IMG/VR virus record: IMGVR_UViG_3300037222_000116
Span: 1-64,000 of that record
Strand: one strand, 5' to 3'
DNA length: 64,000 bases
DNA from: a virus
Positions 23,441 through 31,516 of this stretch are shown here, piece by piece. Below the pieces are notes generated by a model. It worked only from the letters and a program-made list of their open reading frames with translations. It was not told where the DNA came from and ran no database searches. Position numbers and translations under genes: made by a program. Positions within the stretch are counted from its first letter, which is position 1, and each line of letters opens with the position of its first letter.

Positions 23441-23856
23441 CAGTGCGTGACCGGCTTCGCCAGCTCGGCGGTCAGCGCGTCAGCGAGCTTCTTCCACTGC
23501 TTCGGATCTTCTTTCGCGCGCTGCTGGATCGCTGCGACGAGCTTGCGGTCCTGCGCCATCTTGGCGACCTCGAAGGGAACAAGCTCGGGGTGGTCGCAGA
23601 TCATGTGCCCGGTGACGATCGTCCCGAGGTCCCCTTCGTGATCGGCGCAGTAGGGAAACCGCGCGTGACAGAGCTTGCACACCTGCGCCTCGGGAGCGGG
23701 CTTCTTGCACTCGACGCCCATGCCCTTGCCGACCACGCAGGGCTCGGGCTTGGTCATGCTCGGTTGCTGCGCGCCGTGACAGCGCTTGAACTTGAGGCCA
23801 CTGCCGCAGTGGCAGGGTTGGTTCCTGCCAATGTCGTGTCCGTTCGATCCGCTCAT
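23440..23856 (-). CDS. SEC-C motif protein, 138 aa
   Basis: The N-terminus carries a SEC-C zinc motif (GRNQPCHCGSGLKFKRCHG), as in the SecA C-terminus and many small adaptors. A second Cys cluster (CKLCHARFPYCADH) and a C-terminal helix follow. SEC-C modules bind zinc and partners such as SecB or ribosomes. Here it may simply be a binding adaptor. ATGA overlap with the next gene. Confidence 0.65.
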   Translation of the reverse strand: MSGSNGHDIGRNQPCHCGSGLKFKRCHGAQQPSMTKPEPCVVGKGMGVECKKPAPEAQVCKLCHARFPYCADHEGDLGTIVTGHMICDHPELVPFEVAKMAQDRKLVAAIQQRAKEDPKQWKKLADALTAELAKPVTH

Positions 23857-24251
23857 CGCTTGCCTCGTGGTCGTCTGACTTCAATGCCACCAACGCGCGT
23901 TGTCTCGAATGGCTCGTCTTCCGTCGCCACAGAAGGCGCGAGCACCGGAGCGACCATGACGGTGTGATTGCGCTGCGGCGCAGGATCGCCGTCCTTGCGC
24001 CCGCCCGCCGCCGCCTTCGCCATCTCGGGCGTGACGACCGTCAGGAACTCTTCGCAAACCTGATCGAGCACGGCGAGCGCTGCCACTACACGAGCGAATA
24101 GCTCGTGTTGCTCAACAGACATCGAATGGTCACTCGACGCGAGCTTGGGATCGTGAATGTCACGAAGCCGCTCGACCTCGTAGACAATCTGAGGATCGAG
24201 ACGCTCACGCAATTCCATAAGCCACATGCGGCTGATGTTCAACGCAGGCAT
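23853..24251 (-). CDS. unidentified helical protein with basic tail, 132 aa
   Basis: Residues 1-75 are helical (ISRMWLMELRERLDPQIVYEVERL; ELFARVVAALAVLDQVCEEFL). The rest is low complexity and ends GGIEVRRPRGKR. No family recognised. It lies between the SEC-C and DUF3310 genes in one operon. Confidence 0.45.
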   Translation of the reverse strand: MPALNISRMWLMELRERLDPQIVYEVERLRDIHDPKLASSDHSMSVEQHELFARVVAALAVLDQVCEEFLTVVTPEMAKAAAGGRKDGDPAPQRNHTVMVAPVLAPSVATEDEPFETTRVGGIEVRRPRGKR

Positions 24252-24482
24252 CTACGGAATCGCTTTCTTTTCGAGACGTGCGATCTCCCGATCGAGATAG
24301 AAGCGGGCTTTCTGGAGGTCTTCAAGCTCCTTCGCTGGATTCTTCTTCCCGGCGCGCGCGATGTACTTGACGGCACTGCCGAGACAGAACCCGAGCGACC
24401 AAGCCTCGATGACTTTGATGACCTCGTACACGGTGTCGCCACCATAGTACGAGGGGTGATTGACAGCTTCCTCCTTGCTCAC
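24252..24482 (-). CDS. DUF3310 protein (phage nucleotide-metabolism-associated), 76 aa
   Basis: A GTG start at 24482 overlaps the ThyX stop, giving VSKEEAVNHPSYYGG. Family signatures are VNHPSYYGG, EVIKVIEAW, GFCLGSAVKYIARAGKK and ELEDLQKARFYLDREI. DUF3310 proteins are common in phages, often next to nucleotide-metabolism genes, as here. The biochemical role is not established. Confidence 0.8.
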   Translation of the reverse strand: MSKEEAVNHPSYYGGDTVYEVIKVIEAWSLGFCLGSAVKYIARAGKKNPAKELEDLQKARFYLDREIARLEKKAIP

Positions 24483-25216
24483 GATTTGCCCTCCATGAAG
24501 AGAGCATACGTCCTCGGCCAACACGCCTTGACGATCTCGGCGACGGCCTCGGCATAGCAACGAATCTCCCACTGCGCGCCAGCAGCCATGCGAAGCGTCA
24601 GGAAGTCGAGCCAATTCCGAAGGTCGGTCTTGGCGACCATCTTCGAGTAGCGCCCGACCGGCAGATGAACACGGGCCAACTCCTTCGGCACACCCAACTT
24701 GAGCGCCTGCTGGTAGAGCGTTTCGGCCTCAGCATAGATCGCCTTCAATCGGATTTGAGACTCGACGCTCGGGATGTAGTTGACATCCGGCAACGGAACG
24801 TAACGCGCCGACATCTCGTTGTAGCTCTGCGTCCGGTGACGATGCCATTCGCGGAACACGAAGATCGGCGCTTGTACCTCGATATGAAGCTCGCCAAACT
24901 CGAAAGGCGTCGCGTGTCGATTTTTCCACATAAAATCGAGCATCGCGAGATCGCCGCGTGGGAACTCCTGCCAATCGTGTGGATTACCTGTAGGCTGCGA
25001 TCCGATGCAGCACGACGAGTTTCGCAAGCCGTCTGCGCGCTCCGGTTCCGCTAGATCGCAGACTCGGCAGCGATGGTAAGCGCTCCACGACACGAAGCCG
25101 CGACCGGTACTCATACGCGCCGCTTCCACGATAGCCTCGTCTGACCCCATCGAGGCGATTAGCTTCACGTAGCCGTGATCGAGGACTTTGATGGTGTCGA
25201 GAGTATCGAGGGGCAT
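24479..25216 (-). CDS. thyX: flavin-dependent thymidylate synthase ThyX
   Basis: Converts dUMP to dTMP using FAD, NADPH and methylene-tetrahydrofolate. The ThyX motif RHRTQSYNEMSARY lies at residues 126-139. HATPFEFGELHIEV and the C-terminal WLDFLTLRM, AQWEIR also match. Odd: a roughly 40-residue insertion (about 48-88) with CRVC and CC looks like an added zinc ribbon. The ATG at 25216 is preferred to GTG 25225 because it sits seven bases after the -10 element (leaderless). An operator overlaps the promoter. Confidence 0.85.
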   Translation of the reverse strand: MPLDTLDTIKVLDHGYVKLIASMGSDEAIVEAARMSTGRGFVSWSAYHRCRVCDLAEPERADGLRNSSCCIGSQPTGNPHDWQEFPRGDLAMLDFMWKNRHATPFEFGELHIEVQAPIFVFREWHRHRTQSYNEMSARYVPLPDVNYIPSVESQIRLKAIYAEAETLYQQALKLGVPKELARVHLPVGRYSKMVAKTDLRNWLDFLTLRMAAGAQWEIRCYAEAVAEIVKACWPRTYALFMEGKS

Positions 25217-25224
25217 AGCGAACA

Positions 25225-25253
25225 CCTGTAGCAGTCTTGCAACAGGACAGCAA
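25225..25253 (-). promoter_or_regulatory. promoter plus operator for the thyX operon
   Basis: On the minus strand TTGCTG (25253-25248), 17 bp, then TACAGG (25230-25225), seven bases before ATG 25216. The operator TGTAGCA-GTCT-TGCAACA (25227-25244, top strand) overlaps the -10. Confidence 0.65.
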
Positions 25254-25260
25254 GAAGAAA

Positions 25261-27261
25261 CTACTTCGTGTCGCCTTCCTGCTCTTCCTCGGCCTGCTCT
25301 TTCAGGTCATCGAGAGCTTCTTTCAATGCAGGAGGCAGCATGCGCAGGATCTCGGCTCGATACGCCCCCGACGCATCGGGCAGCGACTTGTCGATGGCCC
25401 GCCGCGGGTCGTGCATGATGTCGTGGACGACCGGCAGGTTGACGCTGAAGCCTTGGAAGTACATGAACGCGTCGACGACGGCGCTCACCACCTGCTCGGG
25501 CTTCATCAGCCCGCCAGCGACCGCCAAGCGCAACGCCTTGATCTGCGAGTACGAGTCGCCGAAGTACGGACGCTCGTCATCGGCGAGAAGATCCTCGGCA
25601 GTCCGACCATCAGCAACCGGCTCGTTGTCGTCGTCATCGTCGGGCAAAGGCGGCAGAGGCGCAGCAGGATGCGCTGCGCCGTTGGCACCATTGGCAGCAC
25701 CATTGAGTCCCGCCGCGGGCGTTGCACCATTGGCGGGCACCTGCGCCTGTGGCACACCACCACCCATCTGCCGCCGACGCAGCTCTTCGGCTTTCTTGCG
25801 AGCCGCCAACTCCTTCTGCGCCTTGCTGCGCTCTTCGGCGGTCTTGTGCTCGAAGTACGAACCGAGTACGCCGGTCACACGTTCCAACGCTGTCCCGCCG
25901 AGCTGCGCGATCATGGCAGCCGTCGAGGGTGCTCCGCTGTTGGCGGGACCGTTGAAGAGCTGGTCGAGGGCGTAGTCTTTGATCTTGGAGGCGAAGGGAT
26001 CGTCGCCCTGAAGCTGCTTAAACAGCTTCATCATCTCCAGCATGCCGGGCTCGCGCTTGAGTGCTTCCTCGAAGACGCGGCGCTGCGCGTCCTGCGTCTC
26101 TTTCTGGATGGCGGTCATGCGATCGAACATCGACTGTGTCGCTGACTGGCCGAGAGCCTTATCGGCGCTGGCGAGCTGCTGCTGGATCTTGTCGGACTCC
26201 GCTTTGGCATTGGCGGAAATCTGCGCCAGCTCACGCCGGAACTCGGCTTCGCGCTGCTGCGCAGCAAGCGCTGCTGTCTCCTGCTGATGGCGCTGTTCGA
26301 GCTTCGCCAATTCGAGCTTGAAGTTGGACTCACTCTCGCCGTTACGAGGCCCTGCCTGCGCCTGACGAAGCTGCTCCAACATCTGATTGAACTTGGTGTC
26401 GGTGTCGGCTTTGTTCTGCGTCACCAAGTTCAGAAGCCGATCGAGGCCCTCGTTGGCCTGCCTGCGAATGGCATCTTCCCGCAAGGCAGCAATCTGCTTT
26501 TCGAGCAACTCGGCCTTGGAATCGCCGGGAGCCGCCAACTGCGGCTGCGTGTAGAACGGCTGCTGGCCCCAATTCCCCATCGGGGGTGACGGCTGGAATC
26601 CATTTCCGTAGGGAGGCTGCTGACCGAAGCCGCCCATGTTCGGACTCGGCGCTGCGCCGGGCGTGCCGGGACCACACGGCTGGCCGTTGGGATAGTACCA
26701 AGGCTGCTGCGGCTGGCCGTTGTAGTAGTACGGCTGCTGATATTGCTGCTGCGCCTGATGCTGTTGCTGTTGCTGCTGAGCTTGCTGATAGCCAATTCGC
26801 TGCCACCACGGGACTTCAGGAGCAGGAGGCGGCGGCGGTGCTGCTCCGAACGGCGGCGTGTACCCCGGAGGAGGCGGATACGCATGGTTGAAGGGCTGCT
26901 GCTGGGGGCCGACCGGAACGCCGCCGTACTGACGATGAGGACCGGGGAAGAAGATGTCTCCTGACACCGAAGTCCCACTGGAATCAACAAAGGTCACATG
27001 GAAGTTGCCCCCACCGAGCAACTCGGGCATCTCACCCGAGGCGAAAGCAACGGCGGCGGCGACCGTCCAAACGCGCAGAAGGCCGGTGTTGGGATCGATC
27101 AGCGCAGGAACCACCTCGTTCAACGCCTTGTTCTGCCCGTCACGCCCCTGCCGCACGAACTGTACGACTTGCAACGGCTCCTTGAGGAGCGCGAGGCGTG
27201 CTACGTCGATGTTCTTGGGGCCGGTATTGGCGGGGTTGGGTGTCTGCTTGGCGTTGGACAT
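25261..27261 (-). CDS. Gln/Pro-rich coiled-coil protein, scaffold-like, 666 aa
   Basis: The start at 27261 (MSNAKQTP) lies eight bases from a strong leaderless promoter. An ordered N-terminal domain spans about residues 1-115. A Gln/Pro/Tyr/Gly-rich region follows to about 250, with runs of up to six Gln. A long charged coiled-coil (about 265-520) leads to an Ala/Asn-rich linker and an acidic helical C-terminus. No enzymatic motif. The layout suits a scaffold, tether or condensate-forming structural protein. Confidence 0.5.
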   Translation of the reverse strand: MSNAKQTPNPANTGPKNIDVARLALLKEPLQVVQFVRQGRDGQNKALNEVVPALIDPNTGLLRVWTVAAAVAFASGEMPELLGGGNFHVTFVDSSGTSVSGDIFFPGPHRQYGGVPVGPQQQPFNHAYPPPPGYTPPFGAAPPPPPAPEVPWWQRIGYQQAQQQQQQHQAQQQYQQPYYYNGQPQQPWYYPNGQPCGPGTPGAAPSPNMGGFGQQPPYGNGFQPSPPMGNWGQQPFYTQPQLAAPGDSKAELLEKQIAALREDAIRRQANEGLDRLLNLVTQNKADTDTKFNQMLEQLRQAQAGPRNGESESNFKLELAKLEQRHQQETAALAAQQREAEFRRELAQISANAKAESDKIQQQLASADKALGQSATQSMFDRMTAIQKETQDAQRRVFEEALKREPGMLEMMKLFKQLQGDDPFASKIKDYALDQLFNGPANSGAPSTAAMIAQLGGTALERVTGVLGSYFEHKTAEERSKAQKELAARKKAEELRRRQMGGGVPQAQVPANGATPAAGLNGAANGANGAAHPAAPLPPLPDDDDDNEPVADGRTAEDLLADDERPYFGDSYSQIKALRLAVAGGLMKPEQVVSAVVDAFMYFQGFSVNLPVVHDIMHDPRRAIDKSLPDASGAYRAEILRMLPPALKEALDDLKEQAEEEQEGDTK

Positions 27262-27269
27262 TGATGAGT

Positions 27270-27299
27270 GTCTTACTGCCTGCGTCTCATCCTCGTCAA
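27270..27299 (-). promoter_or_regulatory. leaderless promoter for the Gln-rich gene
   Basis: Minus strand: TTGACG (27299-27294), 18 bp, TAAGAC (27275-27270), eight bases, ATG 27261. Confidence 0.65.
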
Positions 27300-27329
27300 G
27301 CCATACCCAACATACCCAACACATAGGGC

Positions 27330-27359
27330 TTGACCATCATCAGGCGCAACCAGTACAAG
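27330..27359 (+). promoter_or_regulatory. leaderless promoter for the forward 27.4-29.8 kb operon
   Basis: TTGACC (27330-27335), 18 bp, TACAAG (27354-27359), then six bases to ATG 27366. Divergent from the promoter at 27270-27299. Confidence 0.65.
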
Positions 27360-27365
27360 GCCAAT

Positions 27366-27968
27366 ATGCCCGTTCGTGAACTCACCCTCCCTCCCGGCGT
27401 ACCCCCGAATGGGATCTGTGGCACTTGCAGGTTCTTCGTCGATGAACCGAACGAGCTGATGGCTGAATTGGCCTTCATGTCGAGCCATGGCAACGGGCAA
27501 AAACGCGGCTTCAAGTACGGCGAGCGCGTGCAGACTGGACGCAAGATGGTCGTCCACACGCGCGAAGGCACCAAGGAGAGCTTCGACATTCCTGACGGCG
27601 CGAAGGTCCAGACCGTCGTCGACGAGGTCGGCGACATCATGCGCCTCTTGCACGACCGCGCGCCGCAGGTGAAGGCATGGGATTGGGGTCTGTGCGAGCT
27701 GGGTGTCGTCGGCCTCACCGACCGTCGCGCCGGGCTCGGTCCGGTTCCGGGGCCGTGTGAACACTGGAAAGAGGGCACGGTCCTCGTCAACATCCGTCCC
27801 TTCGACTGGAAGGCCAAGATGCGCGAGATCCTCAAGGCCGGGGGACTCGCCAAGATCCCTGACAACGCGCCCTGCATCTGCGAGAAGGGCCGTGTCTTCG
27901 GCTACACGTTCGCCAACTGCTGCAAGCCGGTGCAGAAGCACCCCCAACCACCCACGGAGACACCCTGA
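27366..27968 (+). CDS. Cys-rich metal-binding protein, 200 aa
   Basis: ATG 27366 is chosen because it sits six bases after a -10 element; the in-frame TTG at 27330 is part of the -35. Cysteines occur as CGTCRFF near the N-terminus, CEHW in the middle, and CICEKG ... NCC near the end. This pattern suggests a zinc site or an iron-sulfur cluster built from distant parts. First gene of a six-gene forward operon. No family recognised. Confidence 0.5.
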   Translation: MPVRELTLPPGVPPNGICGTCRFFVDEPNELMAELAFMSSHGNGQKRGFKYGERVQTGRKMVVHTREGTKESFDIPDGAKVQTVVDEVGDIMRLLHDRAPQVKAWDWGLCELGVVGLTDRRAGLGPVPGPCEHWKEGTVLVNIRPFDWKAKMREILKAGGLAKIPDNAPCICEKGRVFGYTFANCCKPVQKHPQPPTETP

Positions 27969-28201
27969 TGGCAACCCTCCTCGAAACGGCCAAAGACCTC
28001 GTCGGCAAGGTCGAAGCGTGCAGCAAGACGATGCCGCGTGCGGCGCTGCGCCAACTCGTGCAGCAGGGGCAAGCGCCCGCGCGTCCCGACAACACGCTGC
28101 CTGAGCCGCTCTGGAAGAAGGCACGCGCCGTGTCCGAGGCGACCGCCAAGCTCGCCGCGGTCATCGACGACTTCAACGACGCCATCGGCAAGGTCGAGTA
28201 G
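27968..28201 (+). CDS. small helical protein, 77 aa
   Basis: Overlaps the preceding gene as ATGA. Two amphipathic helices (LLETAKDLVGKVEACSKTM; KARAVSEATAKLAAVIDDF) with no motif. Function unknown. Confidence 0.5.
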   Translation: MATLLETAKDLVGKVEACSKTMPRAALRQLVQQGQAPARPDNTLPEPLWKKARAVSEATAKLAAVIDDFNDAIGKVE

Positions 28202-28204
28202 CTC

Positions 28205-28543
28205 ATGCTCGCTCTCGTCACGTTCACGGCTCTCTGCACAGCAATCTATTACCTGACGTGCCGAGCTGCCATCACCGAGCCGATCTGGAAGCGCTATCCG
28301 GCGTTCCTCGACCGACTTGCCAGATGCCCAGCGTGCAGCGGTTGGTGGCTCGGAGCGCTCGTCGCGCTCTACGTGAGCCCGATCGAGCCACACATCACCA
28401 ACCACACGACCATCGAGCGCGCGATCCTCGGGGCGCTCTTCGGCCTCGTACTGACGCCGCTCGGAACGTACCTCGTCATCGTCGCACTCGAACGCACGAC
28501 CATCCCCGACCCCACATCATCGCAGGAGGAGCCTCGTGGCTGA
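28205..28543 (+). CDS. DUF1360-like membrane protein, 112 aa
   Basis: TM segments lie at about 2-18, 44-58 and 76-98. RCPACSGWWLGALVAL in the middle resembles the CPxCxGxW signature of DUF1360 membrane proteins found in phages and bacilli. Role unknown. Embedded in a small forward operon. Confidence 0.5.
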   Translation: MLALVTFTALCTAIYYLTCRAAITEPIWKRYPAFLDRLARCPACSGWWLGALVALYVSPIEPHITNHTTIERAILGALFGLVLTPLGTYLVIVALERTTIPDPTSSQEEPRG

Positions 28544-29312
28544 GTGGGTAGCAACCAACGACGAGCTGAAGATCAAGCTGATCAACGCTGCCTACCACAT
28601 CTTCGATGACGCTTACGCCAATGACCAAGTCGCCAACTACCTCGACTTGCCTCTGGCTACCCTCATCTCGGAGATGAAACGTCTGGAAATGTGGTGTGAT
28701 GAGGCCCCTACCGAAGCCAATACACCCACGACAGAAGCACCGCCAACAGCCAACGTCAACGCCGCTGCCGCGCCGCCAGAAGCCAACGCCAACGACACCA
28801 ATACAGCTCACACGAAGCATGCACCCGCCCCAAATGATGCTATCCCGCGGGCGGTCCTGCCGGTCGTTCCCAAGAGCAATCATTGGACAACCACGCGCAA
28901 GTTTGCCGGGCCTGATGGTGTGCGGCGCTGCGATTTTTTCAACAGCAAGACCAAGGCGTGCTTCCATTACTGGCAACTGCAAGACGGCTTGTTTTCCAGC
29001 CTGCGATGTCCCGGCGACAATGTACCTAGCGGGCTGAAGAACCGTGCCGCGTGGTTGCAGCGTGAGGAATTTTCGCCAACGGGCGAAGAACCGCGGGTTG
29101 GCTGCCCCATGCACCACGGCTACCCCGAAGTCAAAATCGAGCAACCCACACCACCACCACCAACAGGACGATCCAACCTTTCGTTGCTCCCAGCACGACC
29201 GACGCAGATCCCGCACGTCACGCGTCCCGGCGAGGACGAAGACGAGAACGACGACCACCGCGGACCCGACGAAGAGCCCGAGGACGACGGCAACGGGAAG
29301 CTCAACTCGTGA
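28536..29312 (+). CDS. two-domain protein with Ala/Pro linker, 258 aa
   Basis: GTG start overlapping the previous gene. The N-terminal helical domain (residues 1-55, NDQVANYLDLPLATLISEM) resembles a small winged or HTH-like fold. A Pro/Thr/Asn/Ala linker spans 57-110. A Cys/His domain follows (RRCDFFNSKTKACFHYW ... LRCPGD ... GCPMHHG), and the tail is acidic. No known family. Confidence 0.45.
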   Translation: MAEWVATNDELKIKLINAAYHIFDDAYANDQVANYLDLPLATLISEMKRLEMWCDEAPTEANTPTTEAPPTANVNAAAAPPEANANDTNTAHTKHAPAPNDAIPRAVLPVVPKSNHWTTTRKFAGPDGVRRCDFFNSKTKACFHYWQLQDGLFSSLRCPGDNVPSGLKNRAAWLQREEFSPTGEEPRVGCPMHHGYPEVKIEQPTPPPPTGRSNLSLLPARPTQIPHVTRPGEDEDENDDHRGPDEEPEDDGNGKLNS

Positions 29313-29704
29313 GTGAAGAAGCCCTCCCGAAGTCGTTTCTGGGTCGTGTCTGGTGGACGATGAACTACATCGCGTGGGCCGTGATGTCGTTCTTCGCCAG
29401 CTTCACGTATCCAATCCGCGCGACCCTCGCCCTGCGTGCAGCCGGGCAGGAAGAGCAACGAGGCAACTGGATCGGTGCCTATGCGTTCTACGCACGAGCG
29501 ATGCACTTCGTCATCCTGCACGGCCTGAACCTCACGGCGAGCCACAAGACACTGCTCAAGCACAACCATCCAGCTCGCCGAATCGCTTTCATCGAGAGCG
29601 AACTCGCCAAGTGGACAACGCGCGCGGACGCCCTGTGGGCAGCTTGTGAGCACTGCCGCGAGCACATCCTGCAAGTGGTCAAGACCGAACGCGAAGCCGC
29701 ATGA
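29309..29704 (+). CDS. membrane-associated helical protein, 131 aa
   Basis: GTG start coupled to the previous stop. Residues 15-42 are hydrophobic (WTMNYIAWAVMSFFASFTYPI). The remainder is helical with an EHCREHILQVV segment. Function unknown. Confidence 0.5.
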   Translation: MSEEALPKSFLGRVWWTMNYIAWAVMSFFASFTYPIRATLALRAAGQEEQRGNWIGAYAFYARAMHFVILHGLNLTASHKTLLKHNHPARRIAFIESELAKWTTRADALWAACEHCREHILQVVKTEREAA

Positions 29705-29823
29705 TTCACGTTCTCCACAAGCTCGCCATCGCGGCCTGCGTGTCCTGCCTGACCATCTGCATCAGCACTTGCCCGAGTGGCCTCTGCCGCAAGTGCTGTC
29801 GCAAGCAATGCCCCAACGGGTAG
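29701..29823 (+). CDS. Cys-rich membrane peptide, 40 aa
   Basis: ATG 29701 overlaps the preceding TGA and the frame stops at TAG 29821. A short hydrophobic segment (LAIAACVSCLTICIS) precedes CPSGLCRKCCRKQC, giving nine cysteines in 40 residues. Possibly a small membrane or lipidated peptide. It ends exactly inside the operator at 29819-29836. Confidence 0.45.
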   Translation: MIHVLHKLAIAACVSCLTICISTCPSGLCRKCCRKQCPNG

Positions 29824-29838
29824 CAGTTCTGCTACAGT
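29819..29838 (+). promoter_or_regulatory. operator and -10 element for the 86-aa gene
   Basis: GGTAGCA-GTTC-TGCTACA (29819-29836) overlaps an extended -10 (TGCTACAGT, with TACAGT at 29833-29838). ATG follows nine bases later. No clear -35. Confidence 0.55.
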
Positions 29839-29847
29839 CTTGCTCCC

Positions 29848-30108
29848 ATGTCAGCCCGAGCCAAGCAGCGCCGTCGCCTCGAACGAGTCCAACTCTTCGG
29901 CAACGGCTACCGCATCAAGTTCAACTACGGCAGCGAGAAGGATGGCTCACTCGCGGCGCTGACCGACTTCCTGCTCGACCACTTCGGCACCGCTGCACTT
30001 GTCCGACGCGCAACATGGGAAGAGGGCCGTTATGAAATTCTAGACAACATACACGGGGCCGTCCTATGCTCCCTCTATCGACGTCCACTGACTCGGAGCA
30101 CACCATGA
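29848..30108 (+). CDS. unidentified small protein, 86 aa
   Basis: Leaderless start after an operator-controlled -10. The protein begins basic (SARAKQRRRLERVQLF), with one helix (LAALTDFLLDHFG) and a C-terminal strand region. It could bind nucleic acid. Monocistronic, followed by a structured region and a terminator. Confidence 0.5.
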   Translation: MSARAKQRRRLERVQLFGNGYRIKFNYGSEKDGSLAALTDFLLDHFGTAALVRRATWEEGRYEILDNIHGAVLCSLYRRPLTRSTP

Positions 30109-30156
30109 CGCGAGGGCGGTGAAAGACCGCTCGGTGAGAGAGCAACCTCACTCGCG
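30109..30156 (+). ncRNA. candidate structured RNA (three-way junction)
   Basis: CGCGA (30109-30113) pairs with TCGCG (30152-30156) and encloses two hairpins: GCGGT/ACCGC (30116-30130) and GGTGAG/CTCAC (30133-30151). It lies after the 86-aa gene and before a terminator-like hairpin, in a 360-bp stretch without a convincing gene. It could be a 3' UTR element or a small RNA. Confidence 0.3.
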
Positions 30157-30197
30157 ACCATACATGCAGTAACCACATCCTCGAAAATCCCCACGAG

Positions 30198-30233
30198 CCC
30201 GTCGATGGTCAGTCATCGGCGGGTTTCGTATTT
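30198..30233 (+). terminator. Rho-independent terminator candidate
   Basis: CCCGTCGATG and CATCGGCGGG form a 10-bp stem with one G-U pair and a 6-nt loop, followed by TTTCGTATTT. The rest of 30234-30470 shows no gene I can support. Confidence 0.6.
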
Positions 30234-30470
30234 CAAAGAGCTTGACGACGGAATCGAGATCCGAGTAGGACTTCTCTCGTTGCAAAGAGCGCGGCTTTGG
30301 TCATCACCCAGCGAAGCGGCACCCGGCACGGCGAGTCAGAGGGCGAGCAGAGATGCTCGCCCTTTGGCTTTCAGAGACGAACTACGATACAAGAGCAGTC
30401 GAGGCCAAAGCCGCTCATACAGCGCCCCACCGAAGCCATATGCTGACTCTCAGCATGTCCGCAAAGACAA

Positions 30471-30740
30471 TCAGCCATCGGCGACCTCGGTCAAAGACGC
30501 CCCGCTACGAGCCCACTCGGGAGCTTCTTCCAGACCCTTCCCCACGCGCTCTCCGTGCCTGTAGGCGCTCTCGAACGTCTCGATGAAGCACGAGGGGATG
30601 TCAATTCCTCGCGGCGCTCCTGCGAAGCCGCGCAGGTATCCAACCATGTAGACCGACGGGTTGTTCTTTGTCCTCGCCTCGTCGACGTCTTTGACCAGCG
30701 CCTCGATGTCGATGCTGAAGTGGATCTCTCGCGCCGCCAT
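30471..30740 (-). CDS. unidentified protein, 89 aa
   Basis: The start overlaps the stop of the HTH gene. The sequence is a strand (IHFSIDIEALVKDV) followed by helices, with no motif. Co-expression with the regulator suggests an accessory role. Function unknown. Confidence 0.5.
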   Translation of the reverse strand: MAAREIHFSIDIEALVKDVDEARTKNNPSVYMVGYLRGFAGAPRGIDIPSCFIETFESAYRHGERVGKGLEEAPEWARSGASLTEVADG

Positions 30741-31177
30741 CAGTCGTTGTCCCGAGGCGCATCGTCATCGTCTTCGTCGGTGGGAGACGGCGAGATAACC
30801 GCGCCGAGCGGAGGCAGAGGCCACAAGTTACGCTGCTTGAGCATGGTCCCGCAGCGGGACTCCATGAACTCCGCACCTTCGAGAAGCAGCATGGATCGAG
30901 CCTCTGCCACCAACGTTGCGTCGTCGTGCTTCTGAAAAGCCTGCCATGCACGATATTCCTCGTCGGTGGCGACCTTCTCGACCCATTCAGCACCACCAAG
31001 AGAGTCTGTCTTGGCCTTGCGAATGAAGGCGTCGATGTCGTCGCTGTCATAGCGAACCGCCCGCGGAGGCACGCGGATGTGTGGGAACGACAACTTCTTG
31101 TCGAGCCGCGCCAACATCAACGATCGGTACGAGATCCCGAGGCGCGCTGCGGCCTCACGTTCACTGATGAGTGCCAT
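30740..31177 (-). CDS. MerR/excisionase-like HTH regulator, 145 aa
   Basis: The start at 31177 (MALISERE) follows GAGGAG by eight bases. Residues 3-52 read as a winged-helix of the excisionase/HTH_17 type (SEREAAARLGISYRSLMLARL ... VPPRAVRYDSDDIDAFIRK). Helical and acidic parts follow. It lies next to the putative origin and the primase gene, and an operator-like site is in its own upstream region (31225-31242). It is therefore a candidate for the factor that reads the window-wide operator. This is inference. Confidence 0.65.
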   Translation of the reverse strand: MALISEREAAARLGISYRSLMLARLDKKLSFPHIRVPPRAVRYDSDDIDAFIRKAKTDSLGGAEWVEKVATDEEYRAWQAFQKHDDATLVAEARSMLLLEGAEFMESRCGTMLKQRNLWPLPPLGAVISPSPTDEDDDDAPRDND

Positions 31178-31224
31178 TTGAATGCTCCTCTGCGAAAACC
31201 GCAAGTTCTCCACCTTCACACGCC

Positions 31225-31242
31225 AGTAGCAAAACAGCAACA
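31225..31242 (-). promoter_or_regulatory. operator variant upstream of the HTH regulator
   Basis: AGTAGCA-AAAC-AGCAACA (top strand) matches the operator consensus at 6 of 7 and 5 of 7 arm positions, with the same spacer. No clean -35 accompanies it, so it is weaker than the other sites. Confidence 0.35.
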
Positions 31243-31315
31243 AAAAAACGACACGGCTTGCTACTTGTTCATGCGCCTTGGTCCACCGCTCGCACGGCGC
31301 TGGCCTAAGACAACC

Positions 31316-31356
31316 AAAGGTTTTCAAAATAGGGCGTTTTGGTGAAAACCTTTTTT
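31316..31356 (+). terminator. stem-loop followed by T-run
   Basis: AAAGGTTTTCA (31316-31326) pairs with TGAAAACCTTT (31343-31353) and runs into six Ts. It looks like a rightward terminator but also forms two of the repeat units of the origin-like region. Confidence 0.35.
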
Positions 31357-31434
31357 CCGTTTGTGTTCCATCAAGTTACACCACCAACTACCAAAGGTTT
31401 TCAGGTTTTCATCGAATAAAAGTGGTCTAGGATC

Positions 31435-31516
31435 AGAGGTACTTGTATGACAAACTCGTAATTAGCTTTAGAGGACCGAAAAACACAAAATACGAGTTTG
31501 TTATGCAAGTACCTCT
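31435..31516 (+). repeat. 26-bp hairpin with two G-U pairs
   Basis: The arms 31435-31460 and 31491-31516 pair along all 26 positions in top-strand RNA. The only two departures from perfect DNA complementarity are both G-U wobbles. The loop is 30 nt. In bottom-strand RNA the same positions would be A-C mismatches, so a rightward RNA may be the selected form. Confidence 0.7.

Noticed and set aside
27300-27325. Short tandem repeat (CATACCCAA-like, two units)
   Set aside because: Only two imperfect units between divergent promoters; no evidence that it functions.
30109-30156. Hammerhead ribozyme
   Set aside because: The three-way junction lacks the CUGAUGA core, so only a generic structured-RNA call is kept.
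30205-30564. 119-codon forward frame
   Set aside because: It starts inside a terminator stem, overlaps the opposite-strand gene at 30471 and is Ser/Arg-rich low complexity.
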